From positions 186,001-250,000 of the forward strand of contig NZ_WBSO01000003.1 in the NCBI RefSeq assembly GCF_009299485.1: a stretch of 64,000 bases of DNA, written 5' to 3'. Positions 37,036-46,204 of this stretch are shown piece by piece. Under the pieces are notes generated by a model that saw nothing but the letters and a program-made list of their open reading frames with translations, made no database searches and was not told the DNA's origin. Position 1 is the stretch's first letter. Every line of letters begins with the position of its first letter. A program made the translations under genes and the position numbers. The stretch comes from Bifidobacterium apri (lineage in GTDB: Bacteria; Actinomycetota; Actinomycetes; Actinomycetales; Bifidobacteriaceae).

Positions 37036-38373
37036 GTGAGGACGTTAATCCAGGCCTTCAAGACCAAGGAATTGAGGAATAAGATCCTCTTTGTCCTTGG
37101 TATGATCATCATCTACCGTATCGGCTCATTCATCCCGACACCGGGTGTCGACGTGAAGGTCGTCCAGCAATGCGTCGGCAAGATGAACACGGTATCCGAG
37201 AACTTTATCGGTCTGGTCAATCTCTTCTCCGGCGGCGCCATGCTTCAGCTGTCGATCTTCGCGCTGGGCGTCATGCCCTATATCACGGCGTCCATCGTCA
37301 TCCAGCTGCTGCGTGTGGTCATTCCTCGCTTCGAGATGCTGCATAAGGAAGGCCAATCAGGTGAAGCCAAGCTCACCCAGTACACGCGTTATCTGACCAT
37401 CGGCTTGGCGGTGCTGCAGTCCACCACCATTCTCGTGACGGCCCGTTCCGGCGCCTTGTTCAATTACCAGTGCTCCCAGGTGATTCCCAACGATTCCGTG
37501 TGGAATCTGGTCGTCATGGTGCTGATCATGACCGGCGGCACCGGCTTCATCATGTGGATGGCTGAGCTCATCACCGATAAGGGTATCGGCCAAGGCATGT
37601 CCATCCTTATCTTCATGTCCATCTGCTCCGGCTTCCTGCCGCAGCTGTGGGAGATCGGCTGGGGCACCAACGGCAAGGACGGCAACTGGACGAAGTTCGG
37701 CATTGTAGTCGGCGTCCTGCTCGTCATCATGATCTTCGTCGTATACGTGGAGTTGGCACAGCGCCGGATTCCTGTGCAGTACACGCGCCGCATGATCGGC
37801 CGCAAGATGTATGGCGGCTCGTCCACGTACCTGCCGCTGAAGATCAACATGAGCGGTGTCATCCCGCCGATCTTTGCATCCTCGATTCTGTCCATCCCGA
37901 CGCTGATCGCGCAGTTCGGCAACAGCGAGCAGAGCTGGGTCAAGTGGATCAACACCAATTTGGCGAGCACCACCACCGTGTGGTACATCGTGCTGTACGC
38001 CATCCAGATTGTGTTCTTCACGTTCTTCTACACGTCCATCACCTTCGATCCGGACGAAGTCGCCGACAACATGAAGGATTACGGCGGATTCATCCCCGGC
38101 ATCCGAGCAGGCAGCGCGACCAGCCGTTATCTCGGCTATGTCATGAATCGCCTTGACACCGTCGGCGCGATTTACCTGCTGTTCGTCGCACTCATCCCGA
38201 CTGTGCTCATCATGTCGATGCAGCTGAACAACCGCCTTCCGTTCGGCGGCACCACAATCCTGATCATTGCTGGAGTCGGCCTTGATACGCTGCGTCAGGC
38301 GAAGGCTCAGACCGAGCAGTTCCAGTACACTGGATTCCTGTTCGAGAACACCGAGCACGTCGAAGGCAAGTGA
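37036..38373 (+). CDS. secY: Preprotein translocase subunit SecY
   Basis: A 445-residue channel subunit with ten predicted transmembrane helices; it exports unfolded proteins with SecE, SecG and SecA. Motifs: LFVLGMIIIYRIGSFIPTPGVD in the first helix (the plug follows), and FYTSITFDPDEVADNMKDYGGFIPG before the seventh-to-eighth helix loop. GTG 37036 is chosen because GGGAAGGA lies upstream at normal spacing and homologues begin VRTLIQAFKTKELR; an in-frame ATG at 36985 would add 17 residues. Confidence 0.97.
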   Translation: MRTLIQAFKTKELRNKILFVLGMIIIYRIGSFIPTPGVDVKVVQQCVGKMNTVSENFIGLVNLFSGGAMLQLSIFALGVMPYITASIVIQLLRVVIPRFEMLHKEGQSGEAKLTQYTRYLTIGLAVLQSTTILVTARSGALFNYQCSQVIPNDSVWNLVVMVLIMTGGTGFIMWMAELITDKGIGQGMSILIFMSICSGFLPQLWEIGWGTNGKDGNWTKFGIVVGVLLVIMIFVVYVELAQRRIPVQYTRRMIGRKMYGGSSTYLPLKINMSGVIPPIFASSILSIPTLIAQFGNSEQSWVKWINTNLASTTTVWYIVLYAIQIVFFTFFYTSITFDPDEVADNMKDYGGFIPGIRAGSATSRYLGYVMNRLDTVGAIYLLFVALIPTVLIMSMQLNNRLPFGGTTILIIAGVGLDTLRQAKAQTEQFQYTGFLFENTEHVEGK

Positions 38374-38380
38374 TGAACCA

Positions 38381-38514
38381 TCGGGTTACAGCTCTGCGGG
38401 GCTGTACCCGAACTGGTATCCAAGCTCGGGCAATACGGGTTTCAGATGCCAAACCAATTGCGCACATGTCGCGGTTTCGCTCGAGTGAGTAGGCTCTTCA
38501 GCGCGCGACCGCGA
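38381..38514 (+). promoter_or_regulatory. Structured secY-adk intergenic leader
   Basis: The gap contains a strong hairpin at 38381-38411 (11 bp with one bulged T). An alternative partner exists because ACCCG at 38406 can pair with CGGGT downstream. A second helix pairs TCGCGGT 38469-38475 with ACCGCGA 38508-38514. The adk ribosome-binding site follows. Regulation is inferred only. Confidence 0.35.
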
Positions 38515-38557
38515 ATTTAATGGCTCATTCAGCCAGCTACCACAGGAAAGGAACAAC

Positions 38558-39118
38558 ATGCGTCTGCTGATCATGGGACCCCAGGGCGTCGGCAAGGGAA
38601 CACAGGCCGCTCTGCTGAGCAAGCATTACAACATCCCGGCGATCTCCACGGGGGATATCTTCCGCTACAACCTGAAGAACCAGACCGAGCTCGGCAAACA
38701 GGCCCAAGCCTATATCGACAAGGGCGAACTGGTGCCTGACGAACTGACGAACTCCATCGTCAAGGATCGTCTTGCGAAGGACGACACCCGTAACGGATGG
38801 ATTCTTGATGGATATCCGCGTAACGCCGCCCAGGTCGAAGCGCTTGACAAGATGCTTGAGGAACTCGGAACTCCTTTGGATTATGCGGTTGCGCTCGACG
38901 CGGCGCAGGATGTCCTGCTGGAGCGCATGAAGAAGCGCGCAGCTGAAGAAGGCCGTTCTGATGATACGCCGGAAGCCATCGCGAAGCGACTTGAGACCTA
39001 CGCGAAGGAAACGGCGCCGTTGCTTGACATCTACCGCAATCGCGGCAAGCTGGTCAGCGTCAATGGTGTCGGCGAGATCGAGACCATCAACAAGGAGATC
39101 ATCGCCAAGCTCGGCTGA
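38558..39118 (+). CDS. adk: Adenylate kinase
   Basis: A 186-residue enzyme that interconverts ATP + AMP and 2 ADP. It has the P-loop [10 protein letters not shown] at the N-terminus, the AMP-binding STGDIFR, and [17 protein letters not shown]. The short LID loop ([17 protein letters not shown]) lacks the four zinc cysteines, so it is the short, zinc-free form usual in actinobacteria. AGGAAAGGAAC precedes the ATG. Methionine aminopeptidase (map), often next in this locus, is absent here. Confidence 0.97.
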   Translation: MRLLIMGPQGVGKGTQAALLSKHYNIPAISTGDIFRYNLKNQTELGKQAQAYIDKGELVPDELTNSIVKDRLAKDDTRNGWILDGYPRNAAQVEALDKMLEELGTPLDYAVALDAAQDVLLERMKKRAAEEGRSDDTPEAIAKRLETYAKETAPLLDIYRNRGKLVSVNGVGEIETINKEIIAKLG

Positions 39119-39143
39119 ATCTGATCAACCGAACGTTCATGCA

Positions 39144-39184
39144 GCTGATGGTGCAACACGCCGAGTGTTGTGCCATCAGCTTTT
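39144..39184 (+). terminator. Terminator after adk
   Basis: A perfect 16-bp inverted repeat (GCTGATGGTGCAACAC and its complement) with loop GCCGA is followed by TTTT. It separates the spc-secY-adk block from infA. Confidence 0.88.
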
Positions 39185-39200
39185 CGTGTATTATTGCAAT

Positions 39201-39229
39201 TTGGTGTGTCTTCGGGCACCCAGTGTAAT
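39201..39229 (+). promoter_or_regulatory. infA promoter
   Basis: TTGGTG and TGTAAT are spaced by 17 bp, just after the adk terminator and about 25 bases before the infA ATG. It would drive infA-rpmJ-rpsM-rpsK-rpoA-rplQ. Confidence 0.55.
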
Positions 39230-39254
39230 TCGTCTGAGGAACGGAACGAGGCTT

Positions 39255-39473
39255 ATGGCAAAAGACGGTGTGATTGAAGTCGAAGGCAAGGTGGTGGAAG
39301 CACTGCCGAACGCGATGTTTCGCGTTGAACTTGAGAACAAGCACATCGTGCTGGCTACGATTTCCGGAAAGATGCGCAAGAACTACATTCGTATTCTTCC
39401 GCAGGACCGGGTCGTGCTGGAGATGAGCCCCTACGATCTCAACCGCGGACGTATTACGTACCGTTACAAGTAA
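39255..39473 (+). CDS. infA: Translation initiation factor IF-1
   Basis: A 72-residue OB-fold factor that occupies the ribosomal A site during initiation. It reads [19 protein letters not shown] and ends [11 protein letters not shown], the standard length. GAGGAACGGAACGAGG upstream supplies the binding site. Confidence 0.98.
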   Translation: MAKDGVIEVEGKVVEALPNAMFRVELENKHIVLATISGKMRKNYIRILPQDRVVLEMSPYDLNRGRITYRYK

Positions 39474-39493
39474 GGTACAAGCAAAGGAAAACC

Positions 39494-39607
39494 ATGAAGG
39501 TCAGCCCTAGTGTGAAGAGGATCTGCGAAAACTGCCGCGTGATCCGTCGTCACGGCCGCGTCATGGTGATCTGCACGAACCCGCGCCACAAGCAGCGTCA
39601 GGGCTGA
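39494..39607 (+). CDS. rpmJ: 50S ribosomal protein L36 (bL36)
   Basis: A 37-residue zinc-binding protein: [19 protein letters not shown], then [13 protein letters not shown]. The three Cys and one His that bind zinc are present. AAAGGAAAACC precedes the ATG. Confidence 0.97.
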   Translation: MKVSPSVKRICENCRVIRRHGRVMVICTNPRHKQRQG

Positions 39608-39731
39608 GCAGATTTCCAGCGGCATATGAACAGACACTGAATCACAGCGTAAGCTGAACCCCGGGTACGCAGGCCCGGGCCGGGAAACCGGACGATTCGG
39701 TGTGAGACCTGCGCAAAACAAAGGAATCGCA

Positions 39732-40109
39732 ATGGCACGTCTTGCCGGAGTCGACATCCCAAATGAGAAGCGTATCGAGATCGCCCTCACCTATATCTTT
39801 GGTGTTGGTCGTACTCGTGCGAAGGAAACGCTTGCCGCGACCGGAATCAATCCGGATACCCGCGTCAAGGATCTTACGGATGAGCAGCTTATTACGCTGC
39901 GCGACTATCTTGAAGCCAACTACAAGATCGAAGGCGATTTGCGTCGTGAGATCGACGCGGACATCCGTCGTAAGATCCAGATCAACTGCTACCAAGGCCA
40001 GCGTCACCGTAGGGGACTTCCTGTGCGCGGTCAGCGCACCAAGACCAACGCCCGCACCCGCAAGGGCCCGAAGCGTACGGTCGCCGGAAAGAAGAAGGCC
40101 ACCAAGTAA
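39732..40109 (+). CDS. rpsM: 30S ribosomal protein S13 (uS13)
   Basis: A 125-residue head protein that contacts the P-site tRNA and L5. It begins [23 protein letters not shown] and ends with the basic [18 protein letters not shown]. The 124-base gap before it contains two GC-rich hairpins. Confidence 0.98.
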   Translation: MARLAGVDIPNEKRIEIALTYIFGVGRTRAKETLAATGINPDTRVKDLTDEQLITLRDYLEANYKIEGDLRREIDADIRRKIQINCYQGQRHRRGLPVRGQRTKTNARTRKGPKRTVAGKKKATK

Positions 40110-40186
40110 GGTGGCGTGCCCCGGGTCACGAGTCGGACTAACTCATCGCCCGGGCATTCAAGTTCGTTACTAGGAAACGAGGGTCA

Positions 40187-40585
40187 ATGGCAGCTAATAA
40201 GCAAGCCGCGCGCAAGCCGCGTCGCCGGGACCGCAAGTCGGTGCCGGTCGGGCAGGCGCACATCAAGTCCACTTTCAACAACACCATCATCTCGATTACG
40301 GACCCGTCCGGAGCAGTTGTCTCTTGGGCGTCCGGTGGCGATGTCGGTTTCAAGGGCTCCCGTAAGTCCACGCCGTACGCCGCTGGCATGGCCGCTGAAT
40401 CCGCTGCCCGCAAGGCAATGGAACACGGCGTCAAGAAGGTCGACGTATTCGTGAAGGGCCCGGGTTCCGGTCGTGAAACCGCCATCCGTTCCCTGCAGTC
40501 CGCCGGACTCGAAGTCGGTTCCATCACCGACGTCACCCCACAAGCGCATAACGGCGTTCGTCCTCCGAAGCGTCGTCGCGTCTGA
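40187..40585 (+). CDS. rpsK: 30S ribosomal protein S11 (uS11)
   Basis: A 132-residue platform protein. Motifs: [36 protein letters not shown] and the C-terminal [12 protein letters not shown] hairpin at 40117-40156 precedes it. In this locus rpsD (S4) does not follow, unlike in E. coli. Confidence 0.98.
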   Translation: MAANKQAARKPRRRDRKSVPVGQAHIKSTFNNTIISITDPSGAVVSWASGGDVGFKGSRKSTPYAAGMAAESAARKAMEHGVKKVDVFVKGPGSGRETAIRSLQSAGLEVGSITDVTPQAHNGVRPPKRRRV

Positions 40586-40664
40586 GCACTTATACAATCC
40601 ACCCATCCAACCCGCTTATGGCCGGTGAGTGCACCACCGATCAGAAGCTGAAAGGATAACCACA

Positions 40665-41663
40665 GTGCTTATCGCACAGCGTCCGACACTTACCGAGGAA
40701 TCTCTCAATCCACAGCGCTCACGTTTCGTGATCGAGCCGCTCGAGCCTGGCTTCGGCTATACGCTCGGCAACTCTCTGCGCCGCACGCTGCTCAGCTCCA
40801 TTCCTGGGGCGGCGGTGACTTCGGTCCGCATCTCCGGCGCCCTGCATGAGTTCACTACTCTGCCCGGCGTGGTTGAGGATGTCACCGAGATCCTGCTCAA
40901 TATCAAGGGCATCGTGCTGACCAGCGAATACGACGAGCCAGTGGTCATGTATCTGCGCAAAAGCGGTAAGGGCGAGGCGACGGCGGGAGACATCACGCCG
41001 CCGGCCGGCGTCACCATCGCTAATCCGGATCTGCACATCGCCACGCTCGAGGACGATGGCGAACTCGAAATCGAGTTCACCGTCGAACGCGGTCGCGGTT
41101 ATGTGCCTGCTCAGATGAACAAGCAGGATAATGACGAAATCGGCCGTATCCCGGTTGATTCGATCTACTCCCCGGTTCTCAAGGTGAGCTACAAGGTCGA
41201 GGCGACCCGTGTGGAACAGCGCACGGACTTCGACAAGCTCATTCTGGACGTGGAGACCAAGCCCGCCATTTCGCCGCGTGATGCGGTGGCTTCGGCTGGC
41301 TCGACCTTGGTTGAGCTTTTCGGCTTGTGCCGTGAGCTCAATGCCCAGGCCGAGGGCGTCGAGGTTGGTCCGGCACCGGTTGCCGAAGAGACCAATCCTG
41401 AGATGTCCATCCCGATCGAGGATCTCAACCTCACGCAGCGCAGCTATAACTGCCTCAAGCGCGAGGGGATCCACACCATCGGCGAGCTGGTGTCCCACAC
41501 CGAGCAGGATTTGCTCGATATCCGCAATTTCGGCATGAAGTCCATCGACGAAGTCAAGGAGAAGCTGAAAGGTTTCGGCCTGTCGCTCAAGCCTTCGCCA
41601 CTCGGCGGATTTGATGCCAACAACCTCGAAGGCGGCACGTTCTTCTCACCGGAAGATGAGTGA
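40665..41663 (+). CDS. rpoA: DNA-directed RNA polymerase subunit alpha
   Basis: A 332-residue subunit that scaffolds RNA polymerase assembly. The N-terminal domain contains [25 protein letters not shown] (in parts); the C-terminal domain, from about residue 250, contains the DNA/activator-binding segment [28 protein letters not shown] 40665 is chosen because AAAGGA lies eight bases upstream and homologues begin LIAQRPT. Confidence 0.98.
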   Translation: MLIAQRPTLTEESLNPQRSRFVIEPLEPGFGYTLGNSLRRTLLSSIPGAAVTSVRISGALHEFTTLPGVVEDVTEILLNIKGIVLTSEYDEPVVMYLRKSGKGEATAGDITPPAGVTIANPDLHIATLEDDGELEIEFTVERGRGYVPAQMNKQDNDEIGRIPVDSIYSPVLKVSYKVEATRVEQRTDFDKLILDVETKPAISPRDAVASAGSTLVELFGLCRELNAQAEGVEVGPAPVAEETNPEMSIPIEDLNLTQRSYNCLKREGIHTIGELVSHTEQDLLDIRNFGMKSIDEVKEKLKGFGLSLKPSPLGGFDANNLEGGTFFSPEDE

Positions 41664-41739
41664 ACCCGCTTTTGACCAACCGTTCCTGACCGGATGTTCG
41701 GGCATCTGCCCACCTGATCGGGAACAATAAGGAGTAAAC

Positions 41740-42387
41740 ATGCCAAAACCGAAGAAAGGCCCACGTCTGGCGTCGAGCCCGGCACATGAGCGTCTGATGC
41801 TCGCGAATATGGCGACTAGCCTGTTCCGCAACGGCCGCATCAAGACCACCCTGCCGAAGGCAAAGCGTCTGCGTCCGCTGGCAGAGCGTCTGATTACCTT
41901 CGCCAAGCGTGGTGATCTGCACTCCCGTCGTCGTGTGATGCGTGTCATCCGCGACAAGTCCATCGTGCACAAGCTCTTCACCGAGATCGCTGAGCAGATG
42001 GAACAGCGCGAGGGCGGCTACACCCGTATCGTCAAGATCGCTCCGCGCCGTGGTGATTCCGCTCCTCAGGCCATTATCGAGCTCGTTACCGAGCCGGTCG
42101 CCAAGAAGGCTGTGGTGAAGGAAGCTGAAGCCGCTGCGAAGACCGCTGCGAAGGAAGACAGTGAAGCTGTCGCCGCCGCCGCAGATGCCGCAATCGCTGA
42201 TGGCGCCGCTAAGGACGCCGTCGATCAGGCCGTAGCTGCGAACGAGTCCGGCGACGATGTTGCTGCTGCTGACGCTGCTGCCGTCGATCTCGACAAGACC
42301 GCGGATGCTGCCGACGCTGAAGCTGCCGAGCAGGCAGAGGAAGCCGATGTGGCCGACGAAGCCGAGAAGGCTGCCGACGAGAAGTGA
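41740..42387 (+). CDS. rplQ: 50S ribosomal protein L17 (bL17) with Ala/Asp-rich tail
   Basis: A 215-residue protein. The conserved core, about 120 residues, begins [21 protein letters not shown] and ends [20 protein letters not shown]. The remaining 90 residues are a low-complexity acidic Ala/Asp/Glu tail, clearly longer than in E. coli L17 (about 127 residues) and seen in shorter form in other actinobacteria. The role of the tail is unknown. It is the last gene of the locus and precedes a terminator. Confidence 0.97.
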   Translation: MPKPKKGPRLASSPAHERLMLANMATSLFRNGRIKTTLPKAKRLRPLAERLITFAKRGDLHSRRRVMRVIRDKSIVHKLFTEIAEQMEQREGGYTRIVKIAPRRGDSAPQAIIELVTEPVAKKAVVKEAEAAAKTAAKEDSEAVAAAADAAIADGAAKDAVDQAVAANESGDDVAAADAAAVDLDKTADAADAEAAEQAEEADVADEAEKAADEK

Positions 42388-42425
42388 GTGAGGAGTCACG
42401 TCCAGTGACTTTTCGCAACTGCTAA

Positions 42426-42462
42426 TGATGGGGGTTGGGTCCTATGGATCCAGCCCCCATCA
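42426..42462 (+). terminator. Terminator after rplQ
   Basis: A 17-base inverted repeat with two G-U/mismatch positions (TGATGGGGGTTGG... against ...CCAGCCCCCATCA) surrounds a TAT loop. It ends the alpha block. Confidence 0.65.
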
Positions 42463-42551
42463 CTGTATGTTGGGGCGGTTTCATCCGCATGAGTGGCATT
42501 CTGCGCACGCTGGCCGTCATGGTCTCGCACGCGATTTCAACGCATGGGTCG

Positions 42552-42557
42552 TATACT
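42552..42557 (+). promoter_or_regulatory. -10 box of a leaderless truA transcript
   Basis: TATACT is followed by seven bases and the truA ATG at 42565, with no Shine-Dalgarno sequence in between. Confidence 0.5.
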
Positions 42558-42564
42558 AAAGCCG

Positions 42565-43467
42565 ATGAGACTGAGAATTGATTGTTCCTACGATGGCGGC
42601 CAGTTCCACGGCTGGGCACGGCAACCTGGGCTGCGGACGGTACAAGGTGAACTCGAACACGCTTTGGCAACCATCCTCAGGCTTCCCGACGATCAGGCAC
42701 TGCATGTCACGGTCGCCGGCAGAACCGATACCGGCGTGCATGCGCTGGGACAGGTTTGCCATGTCGATGTCCTGCCGGAGATTCTCGACTCGTGCATTGG
42801 GCATATGCCCACGAACGGCATCGAGGCATTGGAACGACGGCTCAAGCATGTGCTGCCGGCTGACATTGTGATACGATCCATCAGCTCGGCGCCGGAAGGT
42901 TTTGACGCCCGATTCTCTGCGCTTGAGCGGACATACGTTTACCGCATCTGTGATGCCGGCAAGGCGGTCGACCCCAGAATGCGCGGATTCGTTCTTGCCA
43001 TCCCGCAGTTGCTTGATGTGGATGCGATGAATGAGGCGGCCGCATTGACCGTGGGCTTGCACGATTTCGGTTCGTTCGCGACCCCGAATCCGGGCGGCAC
43101 GACCATCAGGGAAGTCAAGCGCGCCCGTTGGACCAGAATCCCGGACTCCTCGCTTGTGCAGGAGACCGGTGACCCTGCTGGGTACCGGGTACCGGCCTTG
43201 GAGTCGGGACTTGTCTGTTTCACCATCGTCGCTGACGCATTCGCGCACAATATGGTGCGCTCCTTGGTCAATGCGTGTGTGCAAGTGGGCAACGGCAAGA
43301 AAAACCTTGATTGGTTCGCGCGAAAGATGGCTGAACCCGTGCGTGAAGGCTCGACCGGTCCAATCGATGCGCGGGGGTTGACCCTTGAACATGTCGCGTA
43401 TCCGCCAGATGGTGAGCTGGCTGCGCGGGCACAGGCAATCAGGGCGAAGCGCACTTTGGAATCATGA
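42565..43467 (+). CDS. truA: tRNA pseudouridine(38-40) synthase
   Basis: A 300-residue enzyme that isomerises uridines 38-40 in the tRNA anticodon arm. It starts MRLRIDCSYDGGQFHGWARQPG, and the catalytic Asp55 is in GRTDTGVHALGQV. Further motifs are FDARFSALERTYVYRI and AFAHNMVRSLVNA. The ATG is placed after a TATACT -10 box, so truA appears to have its own leaderless promoter rather than depending on rplQ read-through. Confidence 0.95.
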   Translation: MRLRIDCSYDGGQFHGWARQPGLRTVQGELEHALATILRLPDDQALHVTVAGRTDTGVHALGQVCHVDVLPEILDSCIGHMPTNGIEALERRLKHVLPADIVIRSISSAPEGFDARFSALERTYVYRICDAGKAVDPRMRGFVLAIPQLLDVDAMNEAAALTVGLHDFGSFATPNPGGTTIREVKRARWTRIPDSSLVQETGDPAGYRVPALESGLVCFTIVADAFAHNMVRSLVNACVQVGNGKKNLDWFARKMAEPVREGSTGPIDARGLTLEHVAYPPDGELAARAQAIRAKRTLES

Positions 43468-43581
43468 TGTCGGACATGTGTCTTTGCCCGGGTACGGGTT
43501 GGGGCGCGAACGACATTGTGTATGGTGTGAACTGATGGTGCTGAATCACGACACGCGGAATCCTTCCACGTGAAACTGTCC

Positions 43582-43587
43582 TATAAT
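43582..43587 (+). promoter_or_regulatory. -10 box of tRNA-Ser(CGA)
   Basis: A consensus TATAAT lies 44 bases before the tRNA. No clear -35 is visible; CACGTG lies between. Confidence 0.5.
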
Positions 43588-43630
43588 GATGAGGTTGCTG
43601 TTTCTGTGGCGTTCATAGTGACAGTGACAT

Positions 43631-43716
43631 GGATGAGTGTCCGAGCGGTCGAAGGAGCACGCCTCGAAAGCGTGTGAGGGCGAAACCCTCCGCGAGTTCG
43701 AATCTCGCCTCATCCG
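43631..43716 (+). tRNA. tRNA-Ser (anticodon CGA)
   Basis: An 86-nt class II tRNA with acceptor arms GGATGAG and CTCATCC. The anticodon stem CACGC/GCGTG surrounds CTCGAAA, giving anticodon CGA. The long variable arm and TTCGAATC T-loop are intact; CCA is not encoded. Confidence 0.95.
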
Positions 43717-43721
43717 CAACC

Positions 43722-43750
43722 ACCCCGTGGAGCATTCCGCGGGGTTTCTT
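43722..43750 (+). terminator. Terminator after tRNA-Ser(CGA)
   Basis: The stem ACCCCGTGGA / TTCCGCGGGGT (one G-U) with a three-base loop is followed by TTTCTTG. It ends the tRNA transcript. Confidence 0.7.
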
Positions 43751-43972
43751 GTTATCAAGCCGAAAACCGTGATATTTAACGGTTTCATGGTGTGTCAAGA
43801 TGAGGTCTCAAACCGGTTCATCAACGGTGTTGATGGTGAAAATCGACCGTAACAGGGGACATAACGGGAGACAGGAAGGCAGGTTGCGGGTTGCAGGCGA
43901 ACATGCTTAGCACCGGTAAAGGCAGTCAAGGAGTAATACAGGGACGATGCAGGCGGCACGCCGACGCCATCG

Positions 43973-44875
43973 TCATTGTTGGCTGCTGTCGGCGAAAACC
44001 GCGAAATCCGCGCTCGGATAGCCTTGTGCGAACGCCTCGTAACAATGTCCTGTGATCAGCCGCACCAGCACGAGCATCTGCTCGGTACGGGTGCTGGTGG
44101 CGGCATCGTCTGTGGCTGACACGGTATTGTCAGGAGATGCCAGCGCCGCCAGCTCCTCCAACGCGCAATCAATCTCTACGATGGATACCGTTGAGGATTG
44201 CAATCCGGTCGATTGATCGGTTGCGGTGTTCGTATTGGCGAGCAGATTGCTGATGTCATATTCCTTTTGACGCAAATCTCCGGTATTGCCGGCGAAGGAC
44301 ATCAACTGCGACCCGGCTGCGTGATGGTTGTCGCTTGCCGTGAGGGTTGCGCCGGCTGCGCCTTTGGCGGCAAGCAGTTGAAGAGCGGAGCCTGCCCGGT
44401 CTTCTGCAAGGGCGAGTTTGCGGATGGTCGCCTTGCTTAGCGGCAGCGCCGTCAATCCGTCGAGACGCTGTCTGCGCAGGGCATTGCCGTCGGTAGCGCT
44501 TGCCGTGTATGTTTGCGAGATGTTGTCAGCGAGGTTCTTGGCGAGCCACTGGGCTTGTGCGCTGCGGATGACCCCTTCGGACACGCGTTGGGGGCATGCC
44601 GCCGCGACGGTCTGCCAATCTTGAGCAGATTGTGATGCTGACAGATATCTGACGATGATTGGTCCGGACTGCGCGCGCGAATTGTTGTGGGTGGCGGAGC
44701 GGTAGGCGAGCTCGCAGTCGCTGGCTTGATACTCCGACTCAGCCCGGCCTGCGATTCGTGGTGATGAGCATGCAGTCGCGGATGTCATGATCGCCATGGC
44801 GGCAACGCATGCGGCAGTACAACGCAACAGAGTGCGCGCACGGCGAAGGAGAGAGTTGCGTGTCTGCATAATCAT
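43973..44875 (-). CDS. Putative lipoprotein, function unknown
   Basis: A 300-residue exported protein. The N-terminus has a basic stretch, a hydrophobic core (AACVAAMAIMTSATAC) and a lipobox-like SATAC before Cys36, so it is probably anchored in the membrane by a lipid. The mature part is Ala/Ser/Thr-rich with predicted helices and four cysteines; no enzyme motif is seen. An ATG two codons downstream is an alternative start. On the minus strand TACTAT lies five bases before the first ATG. It is divergent from nusA, whose start is 72 bases away. I do not recognise the family. Confidence 0.7.
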   Translation of the reverse strand: MIMQTRNSLLRRARTLLRCTAACVAAMAIMTSATACSSPRIAGRAESEYQASDCELAYRSATHNNSRAQSGPIIVRYLSASQSAQDWQTVAAACPQRVSEGVIRSAQAQWLAKNLADNISQTYTASATDGNALRRQRLDGLTALPLSKATIRKLALAEDRAGSALQLLAAKGAAGATLTASDNHHAAGSQLMSFAGNTGDLRQKEYDISNLLANTNTATDQSTGLQSSTVSIVEIDCALEELAALASPDNTVSATDDAATSTRTEQMLVLVRLITGHCYEAFAQGYPSADFAVFADSSQQ

Positions 44876-44947
44876 CTAAAATAGTACGTAACTGTGACCA
44901 ATTGGGCAAAGCGCTCGGTAATAACTTCACATAGGAGGTCTTGCAGG

Positions 44948-46012
44948 ATGGAACTGGACCTGGCAGGTATTCACCAGCTGGCAGCTGGTCAGGGAATTGA
45001 CGCCGAGACGCTGGATGATGCACTTTCCGAGGCATTGCGACTGGCTTATCTCAAAACACCGCACGCGGCGAAGCATGCCCGCGTCGAGCTTGACGAACGT
45101 GCAGGCACGTTCACGATCTGGGCTCAGGATGAGATTCCGGCCGAACCGACCGAGGACAATCCTCATCCGGCGCCGAAACTGGGAGAGGAGTATGACGACA
45201 CCCCGCATGATTTCGGGCGTCTCGCCGCGGCGACCGCGCGTCAGGTTATCAGCCAGCTGTTCCGCAAGGCCGAGGATGACCGTGTGCTTGGCGCCTTCGC
45301 CGGGCAGAAGGGCAAGCTGATCACCGGTATCGTCCAGCAGGATGCGAAAGATCCGAGCAACGTGCATATCGCGGTCGGCGATGTCGAGGCGTTGCTTCCT
45401 CGTCGCGAGCAGGTGCCGGGCGAACGGTATCGCCATGGCGAACGTCTGCGCGTGTATGTGGTCAATGTGTCTCGCGGTCTGCGGGGACCGGAGATCGTCG
45501 TCTCCCGTTCCCATCCGGAACTGGTGCGTCGCCTGTTCGAGCGCGAGGTGCCGGAACTGGTGTCCGGCGCGGTGTCCATCATGGCGATCGCGCGCGAGGC
45601 CGGGGCCCGTACCAAGATCGCGGTCAAGGCGAACACTGATGGTGTCAATCCGAAGGGAGCGTTGATCGGCCCTGCGGGATCCAGAGTGCGCGCTGTCATG
45701 GAGAATCTCGGCAATGAGAAGATCGATATCGTCGATTGGTCTGCCGATCCGGCGAAGTTCATCGCGTCGGCGCTGTCTCCGGCAGTCGCGACAGATGTGC
45801 AGGTCATCAGCGAGAAGAACAAGACCGCCATTGCGTTCATTCACGACGATCAACTGTCACTGGCGATCGGCAAGGAAGGACAGAACGCCCGTCTTGCCGC
45901 GAAACTGACCGGCTGGAAGATCGGTATCGAATCCGCTGAGCAGCATAAGGCGAAACTGGCTGCCGAACGGGCTGCCGAGGATCGCACGGCGCAATCGGCT
46001 GAAAACAACTAG
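44948..46012 (+). CDS. nusA: Transcription termination/antitermination protein NusA
   Basis: A 354-residue RNA polymerase-binding factor. It has the N-terminal polymerase-binding domain, an S1 domain (GKLITGIVQQDAKDPSNVHIAVGDVEALLPRREQ read in segments), and two KH domains (GALIGPAGSRVRAVMENL and LAIGKEGQNARLAAKLTGW). The C-terminal acidic repeats of E. coli NusA are absent, as in other actinobacteria. ATG 44948 has AGGAGG upstream. The rimP gene usually before nusA and the ylxR gene usually after it are not seen next to it here. Confidence 0.96.
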   Translation: MELDLAGIHQLAAGQGIDAETLDDALSEALRLAYLKTPHAAKHARVELDERAGTFTIWAQDEIPAEPTEDNPHPAPKLGEEYDDTPHDFGRLAAATARQVISQLFRKAEDDRVLGAFAGQKGKLITGIVQQDAKDPSNVHIAVGDVEALLPRREQVPGERYRHGERLRVYVVNVSRGLRGPEIVVSRSHPELVRRLFEREVPELVSGAVSIMAIAREAGARTKIAVKANTDGVNPKGALIGPAGSRVRAVMENLGNEKIDIVDWSADPAKFIASALSPAVATDVQVISEKNKTAIAFIHDDQLSLAIGKEGQNARLAAKLTGWKIGIESAEQHKAKLAAERAAEDRTAQSAENN

Positions 46013-46024
46013 ACACGGCTCGCG

Positions 46025-46091
46025 CCGCAATCCACAGCCTCCGGTATGCTGGATTGCGGCAATCCGGGCCCGGTTGTCATGCTTCCGGGCC
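46025..46091 (+). terminator. Two hairpins between nusA and infB
   Basis: CCGCAATCCA / TGGATTGCGG (46025-46059) and GGCCCGG / CCGGGCC (46067-46091) form consecutive stems with no T tracts. They could modulate read-through from nusA to infB. Confidence 0.4.
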
Positions 46092-46160
46092 GTGACACGG
46101 AGACGAGGTAACAGATCATGGTCGCACGATGAGACAAGGTAAGCTCGCCATCATCGAAGT

Positions 46161-46186
46161 GTGACTGCGCATATACGCGCAGTCAC
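46161..46186 (+). promoter_or_regulatory. Hairpin immediately before the infB ribosome-binding site
   Basis: A perfect 10-bp stem, GTGACTGCGC / GCGCAGTCAC with an ATATAC loop, ends six bases before the AGGAG of infB. Its position suggests translational control or an mRNA-stabilising 5' structure. Confidence 0.4.
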
Positions 46187-46204
46187 GGAATAGGAGAAAA
46201 CTGA

